Assembly (NCBI GenBank): GCA_002437305.1
Contig: DJOW01000049.1
Location: forward strand, 1-64,000
Reading direction: 5' to 3'
Origin: Bacteroidales bacterium UBA6428
GTDB taxonomy: Bacteria > Bacteroidota > Bacteroidia > Bacteroidales > UBA932
Length of the DNA stretch: 64,000 nt
In this document: positions 49,450 to 58,686 of the stretch, piece after piece
Numbering within the stretch: position 1 is the stretch's first letter
How the letters are laid out: every line of letters begins with the position of its first letter
Notes under the pieces: model-generated
The model's database searches: none
What the model saw: the letters and a program-made list of their open reading frames with translations, nothing else
Told to the model about the DNA's origin: nothing
Position numbers and translations under genes: made by a program

Positions 49450-51216
49450 ATGGCCAAGAATTCAACCATCTACGCGCTTCTGGCGGCCATCGGGATGCTT
49501 ACTGTGGATTTAAGCGCCGATGCCTGCACAAACATCATCGTGACAAGAGGAGCCAGCACCGACAATTCGAACATAATCTCCTATGCCGCCGACTCACACG
49601 TCCTCTATGGAGAATTGTACTTTCACCCGGCGGCAGACTGGAAGGCCGGGTCAATGCTCGACATCGTCAACTGGGACTCTTACAAGCCAATGGGACAGAT
49701 CCCTCAGGTGGCACACACCTACAAGACAGTCGGCAACATGAACGAGCACCAGCTCATCATCGCCGAGACCACCTGGGGAGGAAGGCTTGAATTGGAGGAC
49801 ACAACAGCGATAATGGACTATGGGTCACTTATCTACGTCACCCTGCAAAGGGCAAGGACCGCACGGGAGGCCATAAAAGTCATCGTCGATCTGGCCAATG
49901 AGTATGGCTACGCATCCGAAGGTGAGACATTCTCGATAGCGGACAAGGACGAAGCCTGGGTGATGGACCTGATCGGAAAGGGCTGCAAGATAAAGGACGG
50001 AAAGAATGTCAGGAAAGGATTGGTGTGGGTGGCAAGAAGGATCCCTGACGGCTACATCTGCTCGCACGCCAACCAGGCCCGCATCCAGACATTCCCGCTG
50101 GACGATCCGGAGAACTGCCTGTATGCTCCTGATGTGATCTCGTTCGCCAGAGAGATGGGCTACTTTGAGGGAAAAGACGAGGACTTCGATTTCAGCGCAG
50201 CCTACTGCCCCGCAGATTTCGGCACCGTAAGGGGCTGCGACGCAAGGGCTTGGAGTGCTTTCAACATCCTTTGCGACGGTCAGTTCACCTACGAGAAGGA
50301 CGGAAGGACCATCACCGAGCCAGCCTCCGCCTACCACGACTACATCACAGGCAAGAATCTGAGCCACAGGATGCCCCTGTTCGTGAGACCGGCCGGAAAG
50401 ATTTCGGTCAAAAACGTCGCTGACGCGATGAGGGACCATTTCGAGGGCACTCCCCTGGACATGACCACCGACATAGGAGCCGGAGGAAACGCACTTCCTT
50501 ACAGATGGAGGCCGATGGGGTTCGAGCATAACGGTTGGAAATACGTCAATGAAAGAGCGATAGCAACCCAGCAGACCGGATTTTGGTTCGTGGGCCAGTC
50601 CAGGCATGACCTTCCCGACCTTGTCGGAGGGGTCCTCTGGTTCGGAACAGATGACGCGGCGACATCCTACGTCACTCCTGTCTACACCTGCACGGACAAG
50701 ATTCCGGAATGCTTCAGGGTCGGGAACGGAAACATGCTGGAGTACTCCCCCACCGCGTCCTTCTGGATCAACAACCGTGTCGCAAACGCCTGCTACAAGG
50801 CCTATAACATAATGGCTCCGACAGTCAAGGAGGCCATTGACAACTTCGAGAACGACCAGATGGGCTCAAAACTCGCCGAGATGGACCGCAAGGCCCTTGA
50901 AGCCTACAACGCCATCCTTCCGAAGGCCGAGAAGAAAGGCATCGACAGCAAGGACTGGTTCGCCTCAGTCAGGAAGATGCTCACCGGATATTCAGTAAGC
51001 ACCGCGCAGAAGCAGTTCGAGAATTGGGTCGCCCTTGAGGAACTGCTTCTTGTGAAGTTCATCGACGGCAACGTCAAGGCACAGAACGAAGACGGCTCAT
51101 TCAAGCACACCAAATGGCATGAAGGCACTCCGGACGGGCTCACTCAGCCAGGCTACACGGAGAAATGGAAAGAAGCCGTAGTCAAAGACCACGGTGATGT
51201 CATCAGAGAAAGATAA
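49450..51216 (+). CDS. C69 family dipeptidase
   Basis: 588 residues from the ATG at 49450, with a signal peptide ending near DLSADA and then the catalytic Cys26 (ACTNIIVTRGAS), as in the N-terminal-nucleophile PepD/C69 family. Further markers are TYKTVGNMNEHQLIIAETTWGGR and EVWVMDLIGKG-like DEAWVMDLIGKG. It cuts dipeptides and is exported here. It is followed at 11 bp by an S46 dipeptidyl peptidase, so the two may act together in peptide use. Confidence 0.9.
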   Translation: MAKNSTIYALLAAIGMLTVDLSADACTNIIVTRGASTDNSNIISYAADSHVLYGELYFHPAADWKAGSMLDIVNWDSYKPMGQIPQVAHTYKTVGNMNEHQLIIAETTWGGRLELEDTTAIMDYGSLIYVTLQRARTAREAIKVIVDLANEYGYASEGETFSIADKDEAWVMDLIGKGCKIKDGKNVRKGLVWVARRIPDGYICSHANQARIQTFPLDDPENCLYAPDVISFAREMGYFEGKDEDFDFSAAYCPADFGTVRGCDARAWSAFNILCDGQFTYEKDGRTITEPASAYHDYITGKNLSHRMPLFVRPAGKISVKNVADAMRDHFEGTPLDMTTDIGAGGNALPYRWRPMGFEHNGWKYVNERAIATQQTGFWFVGQSRHDLPDLVGGVLWFGTDDAATSYVTPVYTCTDKIPECFRVGNGNMLEYSPTASFWINNRVANACYKAYNIMAPTVKEAIDNFENDQMGSKLAEMDRKALEAYNAILPKAEKKGIDSKDWFASVRKMLTGYSVSTAQKQFENWVALEELLLVKFIDGNVKAQNEDGSFKHTKWHEGTPDGLTQPGYTEKWKEAVVKDHGDVIRER

Positions 51217-51227
51217 TCACTCCGTAG

Positions 51228-53315
51228 ATGAATGCAAGGAAGTTTTTTATAGCGGCCGCGGCGCTGATAATCAGCGCCACAGCCTTCGCCGATGAAGGCA
51301 TGTGGATGATCCAGGACATCAACGAGGCACTGGAGAAAAAGATGAAGGCTCGCGGGCTAAAGCTGGAGGCAAACGAAATTTACAATGCTGAAGCTCCCGG
51401 GACATCGGTCTCAGACGCGGTTGTGTCCATCGGATTCTACTGCACCGGCAGTGTCATTTCCGACAAGGGGCTGATCATCACCAACCACCATTGCGCCTAT
51501 TCAAACATCGCGAGACTCAGCACCCCGGAGCACAATTACCTCGAGGATGGATTCTGGGCGATGACAAACGAACAGGAGATCCCGCTTGAGGGGGAGAAGG
51601 TATATTTCCTGAAAAAGGTCTTCGATGTCACCGAGGAGGTGAAAGGGCTGGTCAAGGAGCTCAGAGCCGCCGGGAAACCTTCCGGAGGACGAAAGATCAG
51701 CGCGGCGATGGAGGAAAGGTACAGCAAGGCCACCGGATTGGAGTGCATTCTAAGCAGCATGTGGGCGGGGGAGAAATACTACATGTCCGTCTACAAAGTT
51801 TACACCGACCTCAGGCTGGTGGCCGCCCCGCCTCTCAGCATAGGCTACTTTGGCGGCAGCAAGGACAATTGGACATGGCCAAGACATAACTGCGACTTCG
51901 CAATTTACAGAATTTACGAAGACGGCGTTCCGGTCACAAAGGAGAGAAGCCTTACCGTGTCTCTTTCCGGTTGCAGCCAAGGATCATTCGCCATGGTCAT
52001 CGGCTATCCAGGGAAAACCGACCGGTACGCGTCATCAGCGGAGATTGACTTTCAGGAGAGAGTCAGCCTTCCCGTCTCCAACAGAATCCGGGGAGAGCAA
52101 ATGGCGGTCATTGACAAATGGATGAACAAAGATCCTAAAATCCGGATGAAATACTCCGACTGGTTCTTTTCCTTGAGCAACGCACAGGAAAACAACGTCG
52201 GCATGGTTGACTGCTTCAAACGTTTCTGGGTCAAAGATGAGAAACTAACCCAGGAAAAAGACCTCCAAAAATGGATCGATGCGGCACCTAACCGCAGTGC
52301 GATGTGGGGGAATCTGCTTCCGGATCTCAAAAAGGCATATTCAGAAACAGAGAATATCGAAAAGGACAAAGTCTATTTCCGCGAGACAATGTTCAGAGGC
52401 ACGTTTATCAGCCGCTATCTGCTGCGGGCCGGTAATTCCTCGTCATTGGAAAAGGCAAAGGACGTGCTGCGCGAGGGTCAGAGAAAGACAGACGCGAGAG
52501 TTGAAAAAGATCTTCTGGAAACAGCATGCAAAGAATACTTCGGCCATCTTGAGATCTTCTATTTCGGAAAGTACCAGATGAAAATGCTCGACAGGTTCGG
52601 CGACAATTATGCCGCGATGGCTGAATACCTCTGGGACAAAAGCGTGATCTCCTCCCCTTCGAAAATCGACAATGTCCAATCTTTGGATGAAATAAGGAAC
52701 GACCCACTGAGGTCTTTTCTTACAGACACCCCGGTCACCGTCTTCAACAACAGAGAAGGGCATATGGCAAAAAGGCAGCATGCAAACAGCCTTGAGAGGC
52801 AATATGTAAAAGCTCTCTATTGGATGAGACTTCACAAGGACATTCCACAGTACCCGGACGCGAATTCCACAATGAGAATATCATATGGCACAGTCGGAGG
52901 GCTACAGCCCTACGATGGAATCTTGTACAGCTGGTACACCACACCAAAAGGGATTCTTGAAAAATACAATCCTGATGATCACGACTATGATCTTAAGGAC
53001 AGGCAAAAAGAGCTTCTGGAAAAGGGGCGATGGGGGCGATGGGGCTACTGGCTTAACGGGAAGCGCTCCATGATTGTCGATTTCATGACCGACAACGACA
53101 TTACCGGAGGAAATTCCGGCAGCCCGGTACTTAACGCGAATGGCGAGCTCATCGGATTGGCCTTTGACGGCAATCTGGAATCACTCGCGAGCGACGCGTC
53201 CTACACTCAAGGCTACAACAAATGCATCAACACGGACATCCGCTACATAATGTGGGTACTGGACAAATACGCTGGAATGAGACGCATAATCAAAGAAATG
53301 CGGTTCAGTAAATAA
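51228..53315 (+). CDS. S46 family dipeptidyl-peptidase, DPP7-type
   Basis: 695 residues with signal peptide (1-21). Catalytic residues: His in TNHHC (85-89), Asp223 in HNCDFAIYRIY, Ser630 in GGNSGSPVLN. S46 enzymes release dipeptides from peptide N-termini in the periplasm. Known distinction: the residue 18 after the catalytic Ser is Arg in DPP11 and Gly in DPP7. Here it is Gly648 (AFDGN), which points to DPP7-like hydrophobic preference; this relies on my recall of the alignment. Pairs with the C69 dipeptidase. Confidence 0.9.
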   Translation: MNARKFFIAAAALIISATAFADEGMWMIQDINEALEKKMKARGLKLEANEIYNAEAPGTSVSDAVVSIGFYCTGSVISDKGLIITNHHCAYSNIARLSTPEHNYLEDGFWAMTNEQEIPLEGEKVYFLKKVFDVTEEVKGLVKELRAAGKPSGGRKISAAMEERYSKATGLECILSSMWAGEKYYMSVYKVYTDLRLVAAPPLSIGYFGGSKDNWTWPRHNCDFAIYRIYEDGVPVTKERSLTVSLSGCSQGSFAMVIGYPGKTDRYASSAEIDFQERVSLPVSNRIRGEQMAVIDKWMNKDPKIRMKYSDWFFSLSNAQENNVGMVDCFKRFWVKDEKLTQEKDLQKWIDAAPNRSAMWGNLLPDLKKAYSETENIEKDKVYFRETMFRGTFISRYLLRAGNSSSLEKAKDVLREGQRKTDARVEKDLLETACKEYFGHLEIFYFGKYQMKMLDRFGDNYAAMAEYLWDKSVISSPSKIDNVQSLDEIRNDPLRSFLTDTPVTVFNNREGHMAKRQHANSLERQYVKALYWMRLHKDIPQYPDANSTMRISYGTVGGLQPYDGILYSWYTTPKGILEKYNPDDHDYDLKDRQKELLEKGRWGRWGYWLNGKRSMIVDFMTDNDITGGNSGSPVLNANGELIGLAFDGNLESLASDASYTQGYNKCINTDIRYIMWVLDKYAGMRRIIKEMRFSK

Positions 53316-53317
53316 AG

Positions 53318-53357
53318 AAAAAGGGAGAAGACCAACTCGGATCTTCTCCCTTTTTCT
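53318..53357. terminator. Bidirectional terminator between the S46 peptidase and clpB
   Basis: AAAAAGGGAGAAGA (53318-53331) pairs with TCTTCTCCCTTTTT (53342-53355) around a 10-nt loop. It serves both convergent genes. Confidence 0.9.
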
Positions 53358-53379
53358 TACAGTTCTTAAAGCCGCATCA

Positions 53380-55575
53380 TTATTTCTTGTTGTTCAAGAC
53401 AATCTGACCGCCCGCCGCGTCAACTTCGATAACAGAATCCTTGTGGACTGTTCCCGCAAGGATGGCCTTTGCAAGTTGATTAACCAATTCTCTCTGCATC
53501 AGCCTCTTGATAGGACGGGCTCCATAAGCAGGGTCATAGCCTGTAGTAACCATATAGTCTTCAAATGCTTTAGTGAACTCTATGGTGACACCTTCGTCTG
53601 ACAACCTGTCCTGAAGCTGCCTCATCTGAATGTGAAGAATCTCACGGATGTCATTCTGAGTCAAAGGATCGAACATGATGATCTCATCGATTCTGTTTAA
53701 GAACTCAGGCCTTACCGTTGTCTTAAGCACATCCATGACCTTCTCCTTGCATTCATCGAGCATCTCACGCCTTGTGGCGACCGCCCTCTCCTCCTCAACA
53801 GGATCGGATCCCGGCCTGCCAACAGCAGGAAGTTTGTCCATGTAACTCTGAATGATGTCCGAACCGACATTGGAAGTCATGATCAGAATCGTGTTTTTAA
53901 AGTCCACAGTACGCCCTTTGTTGTCAGTCAGACGACCATCGTCAAGAACCTGAAGCAGAACATTGAACACATCGGGGTGAGCCTTTTCGATCTCATCGAG
54001 CAGAACAACTGAGTATGGCTTACGCCTTACAGCCTCTGTCAACTGTCCACCCTCATCGTAGCCGACATATCCCGGAGGCGCACCGACAAGACGGCTGACA
54101 GTGTGACGCTCCTGATACTCACTCATGTCAATTCTTGTGATCATGTTCTCATCATTGAACAGGAACTCAGCGAGCGCCTTGGCAAGCTCTGTCTTGCCGA
54201 CACCGGTCGTTCCCATGAAAAGGAATGAACCGATAGGCCTTTTCTCGTTGGAGAGTCCGGCACGGCTTCGACGAACAGCGTCAGCCACCGCCTGGATGGC
54301 CTGATCCTGACCTACGACCCTCTTGTGGAGCTCCTCCTCGATCCTCAAAAGCTTCTCTTTCTCGCTTTCAAGCATCTTCTGCACCGGGATGCCTGTCCAT
54401 TTGGCGACGACCTCGGCGATGTCCTGAGGCGTCACAGCCTCTGTGACAATAGGATCCTTGATCTCAGACTGTTTCTTTGTCAGCTCATCGATCTTCTTCT
54501 GGGCCTCGGCGATCTTGCCGTAGCGAAGTTCCGCAACCTTTCCATAATCGCCTGCCCTCTCAGCCGCCTGAGACTGGATTTTGTAGTTCTCTATCTCCTG
54601 ACGTGCTTCCTGAAGGCCCGCGAGAATCCCTTTCTCCTCATTCCATCTCTTCATCAAGACTTCGCGCGCATCCGTCTTCTCGGAAAGTTCCTTCTGGATC
54701 TTCTCCGACTTCAGGGACGTGCCCTCACGTTTGATAGCCTCCTTCTCAATTTCCAACTGACGGATGTCACTGTTAAGCTCAGCGATTGGCTCAGGGACTG
54801 AGTTCATCTCCAAACGAAGCTTTGACGCAGCCTCATCCACAAGGTCTATCGCCTTGTCAGGCAGAAATCTGTTCGTTATGTACCTATGGGACAGATTGAC
54901 CGCCGCGATCAAGGCGTCATCCTCAATCTTTACCCTATGGTGATTCTCATATTTTTCCTTCAGTCCACGCAGAATCGCGATCGACTCCGCCGGTGTAGGC
55001 TCATCGACAAGCACCATCTGGAAACGTCTCTCAAGAGCCTTGTCGGCCTCGAAATACTTCTGGTACTCATCCAGTGTAGTGGAACCTATTGTCCTCAACT
55101 CGCCTCGAGCCAAAGCAGGTTTCAGAATGTTGGACGCATCCATCGCACCGGATGAACGTCCCGCTCCCACCAAGGTGTGGATCTCATCAATAAACAAGAT
55201 GATCTCTCCTTCACTGTCAACAACTTCCTTGACAACACCCTTAAGACGTTCCTCAAACTCGCCCTGGTACTTTGCGCCCGCGATCAGCGCGCCCATGTCA
55301 AGTGAATAGACTTTCTTGCTCTTAAGGTTCTCAGGCACATCACCATCCACAATCTTTTCAGCGATGCCTTCTGATATGGCTGTCTTACCAACACCCGGCT
55401 CGCCGACAAGAATAGGATTGTTCTTTGTCCTTCTGCTAAGAATCTGCAGAACTCTTCGGATCTCCTCGTCCCTGCCGATTACAGGGTCCAATTTACCCTG
55501 CGCGGCCTGTTCGTTGAGATTGACTGCGAACTTGGACAAAAATTCCAATTTGTTATTGCTATTGTTGTTTTCCAT
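53380..55575 (-). CDS. clpB: ClpB-type disaggregase lacking the N-terminal domain
   Basis: 731 residues, against about 860 for full ClpB. It starts directly before AAA+ domain 1 (MENNNSNNKLEFLSKFAVNL, then GEPGVGKT 58-65, ILFIDE 126-131). The coiled-coil middle domain is present at about 255-375 (KREGTSLKSEKIQKELSEK..) and AAA+ domain 2 has GTTGVGKT (455-462), VVLLDEIEKAHPDVFN and a normal C-terminus. The middle domain makes it ClpB rather than ClpA or ClpC. The Clp_N repeat domain is absent, and no sequence upstream encodes it. It should still act with DnaK; loss of the N domain in other bacteria alters substrate choice. Confidence 0.93.
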   Translation of the reverse strand: MENNNSNNKLEFLSKFAVNLNEQAAQGKLDPVIGRDEEIRRVLQILSRRTKNNPILVGEPGVGKTAISEGIAEKIVDGDVPENLKSKKVYSLDMGALIAGAKYQGEFEERLKGVVKEVVDSEGEIILFIDEIHTLVGAGRSSGAMDASNILKPALARGELRTIGSTTLDEYQKYFEADKALERRFQMVLVDEPTPAESIAILRGLKEKYENHHRVKIEDDALIAAVNLSHRYITNRFLPDKAIDLVDEAASKLRLEMNSVPEPIAELNSDIRQLEIEKEAIKREGTSLKSEKIQKELSEKTDAREVLMKRWNEEKGILAGLQEARQEIENYKIQSQAAERAGDYGKVAELRYGKIAEAQKKIDELTKKQSEIKDPIVTEAVTPQDIAEVVAKWTGIPVQKMLESEKEKLLRIEEELHKRVVGQDQAIQAVADAVRRSRAGLSNEKRPIGSFLFMGTTGVGKTELAKALAEFLFNDENMITRIDMSEYQERHTVSRLVGAPPGYVGYDEGGQLTEAVRRKPYSVVLLDEIEKAHPDVFNVLLQVLDDGRLTDNKGRTVDFKNTILIMTSNVGSDIIQSYMDKLPAVGRPGSDPVEEERAVATRREMLDECKEKVMDVLKTTVRPEFLNRIDEIIMFDPLTQNDIREILHIQMRQLQDRLSDEGVTIEFTKAFEDYMVTTGYDPAYGARPIKRLMQRELVNQLAKAILAGTVHKDSVIEVDAAGGQIVLNNKK

Positions 55576-55651
55576 ATATAAAATATGTTTTCTCCTTTTG
55601 AGTCTCGGAACACCGCCGCTCGCGGCCTCTGCCGTTTCACGTGACAGCCAT

Positions 55652-55687
55652 AAAAAAAAAGCCGTCCGGTCCGAAGACCAAACGGCT
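55652..55687 (-). terminator. secG terminator
   Basis: AGCCGT-CCGGTC (55660-55671) pairs with GACC-AA-ACGGCT (55676-55687, internal mismatches) around CGAA. On the minus strand a run of nine T follows. It ends the sigma-54 regulator/lptE/secG operon. Confidence 0.85.
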
Positions 55688-55733
55688 ATTTGTCAAATTA
55701 TGTTCCACAGCCCCAGGGCTGACAAAATGTCAC

Positions 55734-56078
55734 TTACTTCGCTGAGGTGTCAGTGGATTCCCGGGCAGGGTCGACCTGCTGCAGAGGAGCGGACGGAAAC
55801 TCTGGCTGGGTGGCGGTGTTCTCGATCTTATCTGTGACATCAACACCGGAAGCAGCGGTTCTGGCTGTAAAGGAAGTGATGATTGAGACCACAAGGATAA
55901 AGGTGACAAGACCCCAAGAAACTTTTTCAAGAATGTCAGCCGTCTGCCTTACGCCAAGAGTCTTGTTGGCGGATGTGAAGTTGCTGGCCATTCCCTGTCC
56001 CTTGCCGTTCTGAAGCAGCACGACTATGATCAAGAAGATAGCCGCGATGACAATAAAAACTGTGAGAGTTGTAAACAT
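55734..56078 (-). CDS. secG: Protein translocase subunit SecG
   Basis: 114 residues with two membrane helices (VFIVIAAIFLIIVVLLQNGKGQGMA and LVTFILVVSIITSFTA); VLLQxGKGxGM is the SecG hallmark. The tail after residue 80 (Thr/Glu/Pro-rich) is extra. It ends the operon, as seen in many Bacteroidota where it follows lptE and a TPR gene. Confidence 0.95.
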   Translation of the reverse strand: MFTTLTVFIVIAAIFLIIVVLLQNGKGQGMASNFTSANKTLGVRQTADILEKVSWGLVTFILVVSIITSFTARTAASGVDVTDKIENTATQPEFPSAPLQQVDPARESTDTSAK

Positions 56079-56089
56079 ATTCTTTAACT

Positions 56090-56791
56090 TTAATTTTCCT
56101 GCTGTCGCAATTTTTCAATAAGGGATGCAAAGTAAGCACTTTTTTCCGGATATCGCAAGATAAGCCGGGAATAAATCTTCTTTGCCTCAGCAAAATAGCC
56201 TTGATCCGCGTATATGGCAGCCAATGTCTCCGTACAGAAGCCGAACCCGGGGTCTTCCCACCGCCGGCCTTCAGGATCGTCAGAACGTTCAGTCCGGAAA
56301 TTGGAGAAGACACCGTCCTCGTCTTTTCTGACCGCCGCATATTGCTCCGGAGAGAAAAAGTCCCCTCCCGCGACATGCAACTTGCGGTCGCGGGCGACGG
56401 GAGGTTGTGATGGATATCCAGAGACCTCCCCTCCCCGCTCCTTTGCGGGGGGATCTTGCGGCGCCTGCGGTTTCCCGGCTTGATCGTCCTCACCGCCAGA
56501 CTGGCAAATCGCACCCGCATCCGGCTTGATATAGTCCTTTATCAGGCGCTCCACATCCTTGTCGGAATAGTCCTCGCGGCGCGTTGTGCGCATTATGTCT
56601 GAAATCAACGTCCTTGACGCCACGTACATGGCCGCGTCAGAGTACTGGGTACGTCCCCATTCACTTCCTCCGACCTTGGCCATTCTGGCACACAATTCCT
56701 TTCTTGCACCGCCAAACCAAGGGTAAAGATTGATCACCTTGGTCAGCTCATCCATGGTCAAAGACCTCAAATCCAACTTCTCTCCTGCCAT
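56090..56791 (-). CDS. TPR-like conserved protein of the lptE-secG operon
   Basis: About 233 residues from the ATG at 56789-56791; an in-frame ATG at 56815 would overlap lptE by 23 bp. The N-terminal part (LDLRSLTMDELTKVINLYPWFGGARKELCARM) and C-terminal TPR (ETLAAIYADQGYFAEAKKIYSRLILRYPEKSAYFASLIEKL) are typical of the small protein found between lptE and secG in Bacteroidota. The middle (about 105-145, QDPPAKERGGEVSGYPSQPP) is low complexity and carries a palindromic sequence. No signal peptide. Function unknown. Confidence 0.7.
   Translation of the reverse strand: MAGEKLDLRSLTMDELTKVINLYPWFGGARKELCARMAKVGGSEWGRTQYSDAAMYVASRTLISDIMRTTRREDYSDKDVERLIKDYIKPDAGAICQSGGEDDQAGKPQAPQDPPAKERGGEVSGYPSQPPVARDRKLHVAGGDFFSPEQYAAVRKDEDGVFSNFRTERSDDPEGRRWEDPGFGFCTETLAAIYADQGYFAEAKKIYSRLILRYPEKSAYFASLIEKLRQQEN
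56399..56450. repeat. REP-like palindromes inside a coding linker
   Basis: GGGAGGT (56399-56405) and ACCTCCC (56424-56430) form one inverted repeat; CCCCGC (56433-56438) and GCGGGG (56445-56450) form another. The word ACCTCCCCTCC (56424-56434) is shared with the palindrome at 47613-47623. It stays in frame and adds only a flexible linker to the protein. Confidence 0.55.
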
Positions 56792-56792
56792 A

Positions 56793-57311
56793 CTACCACT
56801 GAGCCACACTGGCATTGAACATGTCCTCGACCAACTTGTCGATTATCTCCTGGCACAGGGTAGACTCCACCGCATCCAGAGAGTTGGTTGAATCGTAATC
56901 GGCATAAGCCGAGAAATTTTTCTCGAAATCGTCCTCGGGGAACTTCCTGTTGGTGAATTTGAGCTTGACGGTGACTGTAAGACGGTTCTGCGCGGCCACC
57001 TCGTTGGCCGTCACCGCAGCGGCTCTGACCTCATAGCCGGTCACCTCTCCCTGAAGTTCCAGGTCTCCGTCCATGTCCACCTGCTCCAACTTGGTGAGCT
57101 TTCGGAACTTGTCTCTCAGGGCCTCGGTGAGGTCATTGCTCAGATTCGGATTGACCTTCAAGGCCTTGTAATCAAAATAATTGATTGTCACAGTCTTCAC
57201 CTCCGGCTGGATGGATGTGCCGGAAAAGGAGTACTTAACCATGGAACAGCCTCCCAGGACGACAACCACCAACAATGATAAAGATAATATAATAATAAGG
57301 TGTTTTTTCAT
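56793..57311 (-). CDS. lptE: LptE-type LPS assembly lipoprotein
   Basis: 172 residues with lipobox LGGC (Cys22). SFSGTSIQPEVKTVTINYFDYKALKVNPNLSNDLTEALRDKFRKLTKL matches the Bacteroidota LptE family (LptE/RlpB-like), which plugs the LptD translocon in the outer membrane. Start overlaps the regulator stop by 4 bp (ATGA), so they are coupled. Confidence 0.88.
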   Translation of the reverse strand: MKKHLIIILSLSLLVVVVLGGCSMVKYSFSGTSIQPEVKTVTINYFDYKALKVNPNLSNDLTEALRDKFRKLTKLEQVDMDGDLELQGEVTGYEVRAAAVTANEVAAQNRLTVTVKLKFTNRKFPEDDFEKNFSAYADYDSTNSLDAVESTLCQEIIDKLVEDMFNASVAQW

Positions 57312-58582
57312 CGCTCCGCCTTTTCAGCCTTTGAATCAAGATTATACTTCTCTATCCAACGATAAAGGGTCCGCTCGGATATTCCTACCTCCTGAGCCGC
57401 GAGCTTGCGGTTGCCGCCGTGTTTCTCGAGGGCTTTCTCTATCATCTCCAGATTCGACTTCCTTAAGGAAAGATCCTGTGGCTGGCGCTCTTCCGGTTTT
57501 ATGTCAACCCTCTTGCCGATCTCCTCACTTGTTATAGGGACTCCCAGTCCCTGCCATTCGGCCTCCTCCGGCTCCACAACATGCCCATGCACTGTCCCGA
57601 ACGTGGGTTTGGAGGGCAGAGGGGTGCCCTGCGCGGAATCCAGCCTTGCCTTGAGGCTCTCTACCTCCTGTTTGAGATCCAAAATCGCCTTGACGATCAT
57701 TTGCTTGTCAGAGTCCGGAATGGAGCTGCCGGAAGGCTCTGCCATTGTGGCAGGAAGCAGGCTTACCTCATCCTTGGGCATGTAGCGTGACAAAGTCTGC
57801 GCGTCTATGAGACATTTGCCCGAAGCCCTGGTCAACCGTTCCGACTCAAGAGCCGTCACCGTCTCGGCCACATTCTTAAGCTGACGGATGTTGCCAGGCC
57901 AACGGTAGTTTATCAAAAGGTCGATGGCGTCGTTGGTCAATGTGGCCTTGCTCATGCCGTATTTCTCGGAGAAATCCGAGGTGAATTTTCGGAACAAGAG
58001 GTAAATGTCCTCCTTACGGTCCCGCAGCGCAGGCATTCTGATCTGGATGGCGTTAAGCCTATAGTAAAGATCCTCACGGAATTTGCCTTTGCCCACCGCA
58101 TAGAGAAGGTTGACATTCGTGGCGGCTATGACCCTCACATCGGTCTTCTGGACTTTCGAGGACCCAACCTTGATGAACTCTCCACTTTGAAGCACCCTGA
58201 GCAACTTCGCTTGAGAGGCCAAAGGCAACTCGCCTATCTCATCCAGGAACAGCGTCCCCCCGTCCGCCTCCTCAAAATAGCCCTTCCTTGTTTCTATGGC
58301 GCCGGTGAAAGAACCTTTCTCGTGGCCGAACAGTTCTGAATCCATCGTGCCTTCGGGAATGGCACCGCAGTTTACGGCAAAGTATTTGTTGGCCTTGCGT
58401 AGGCTGTTTTGATGGATGATCTTTGGAATATTCTCCTTGCCGACGCCGCTCTCCCCTGTGACGAGAACGGTGAGGTCAGTCGGAGCGACGGCGATGGCTG
58501 TCTCCAGGGCTCGGTTAAGGGCGGCATCATTTCCAATGATGTCGTACTTGTTTTTAAGTCTTTGCAGCTCTTGTGAATCCAT
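57308..58582 (-). CDS. Sigma-54 type AAA+ transcription activator
   Basis: 424 residues without a receiver domain. Central AAA+ domain: Walker A GESGVGKE (43-50), the sigma-54 contact loop GSFTGA (90-95, Ala91 of GAFTGA replaced by Ser) and Walker B GGTLFLDE (108-115). The C-terminal Fis-type helix-turn-helix (GGNRKLAAQEVGISERTLYRWIEKY) is intact. The region between (about 270-360) is a linker with an S/P-rich part. Coupled to lptE, as in many Bacteroidota; whether it regulates LPS or secretion genes is unknown. Confidence 0.92.
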   Translation of the reverse strand: MDSQELQRLKNKYDIIGNDAALNRALETAIAVAPTDLTVLVTGESGVGKENIPKIIHQNSLRKANKYFAVNCGAIPEGTMDSELFGHEKGSFTGAIETRKGYFEEADGGTLFLDEIGELPLASQAKLLRVLQSGEFIKVGSSKVQKTDVRVIAATNVNLLYAVGKGKFREDLYYRLNAIQIRMPALRDRKEDIYLLFRKFTSDFSEKYGMSKATLTNDAIDLLINYRWPGNIRQLKNVAETVTALESERLTRASGKCLIDAQTLSRYMPKDEVSLLPATMAEPSGSSIPDSDKQMIVKAILDLKQEVESLKARLDSAQGTPLPSKPTFGTVHGHVVEPEEAEWQGLGVPITSEEIGKRVDIKPEERQPQDLSLRKSNLEMIEKALEKHGGNRKLAAQEVGISERTLYRWIEKYNLDSKAEKAER

Positions 58583-58597
58583 AGTATTTGATCAGAG

Positions 58598-58631
58598 TTT
58601 GGCAAAGTTAACAAAATAATAGTTATCTTTG
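58598..58631 (+). promoter_or_regulatory. Promoter of the TPR lipoprotein gene
   Basis: TTTG at 58598-58601 and TATCTTTG at 58624-58631, 22 bp apart (slightly long). Start near 58638 gives a leader of about 49 nt. It overlaps the divergent promoter. Confidence 0.5.
58603..58610 (-). promoter_or_regulatory. -7 element of the sigma-54 regulator operon
   Basis: TAACTTTG on the minus strand, 20 bp before the ATG at 58582. It lies between the -33 and -7 elements of the divergent promoter, so the two polymerases may exclude each other. Confidence 0.55.
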
Positions 58632-58686
58632 CACATTTGTTATAAGTGTTATGAGCATTGAAATGCAATCTTTAATCATTATTTAT

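Noticed and set aside
49825..50607. 260-residue minus-strand frame opposite the C69 peptidase
   Set aside because: Antisense shadow; the plus strand carries an intact catalytic domain.
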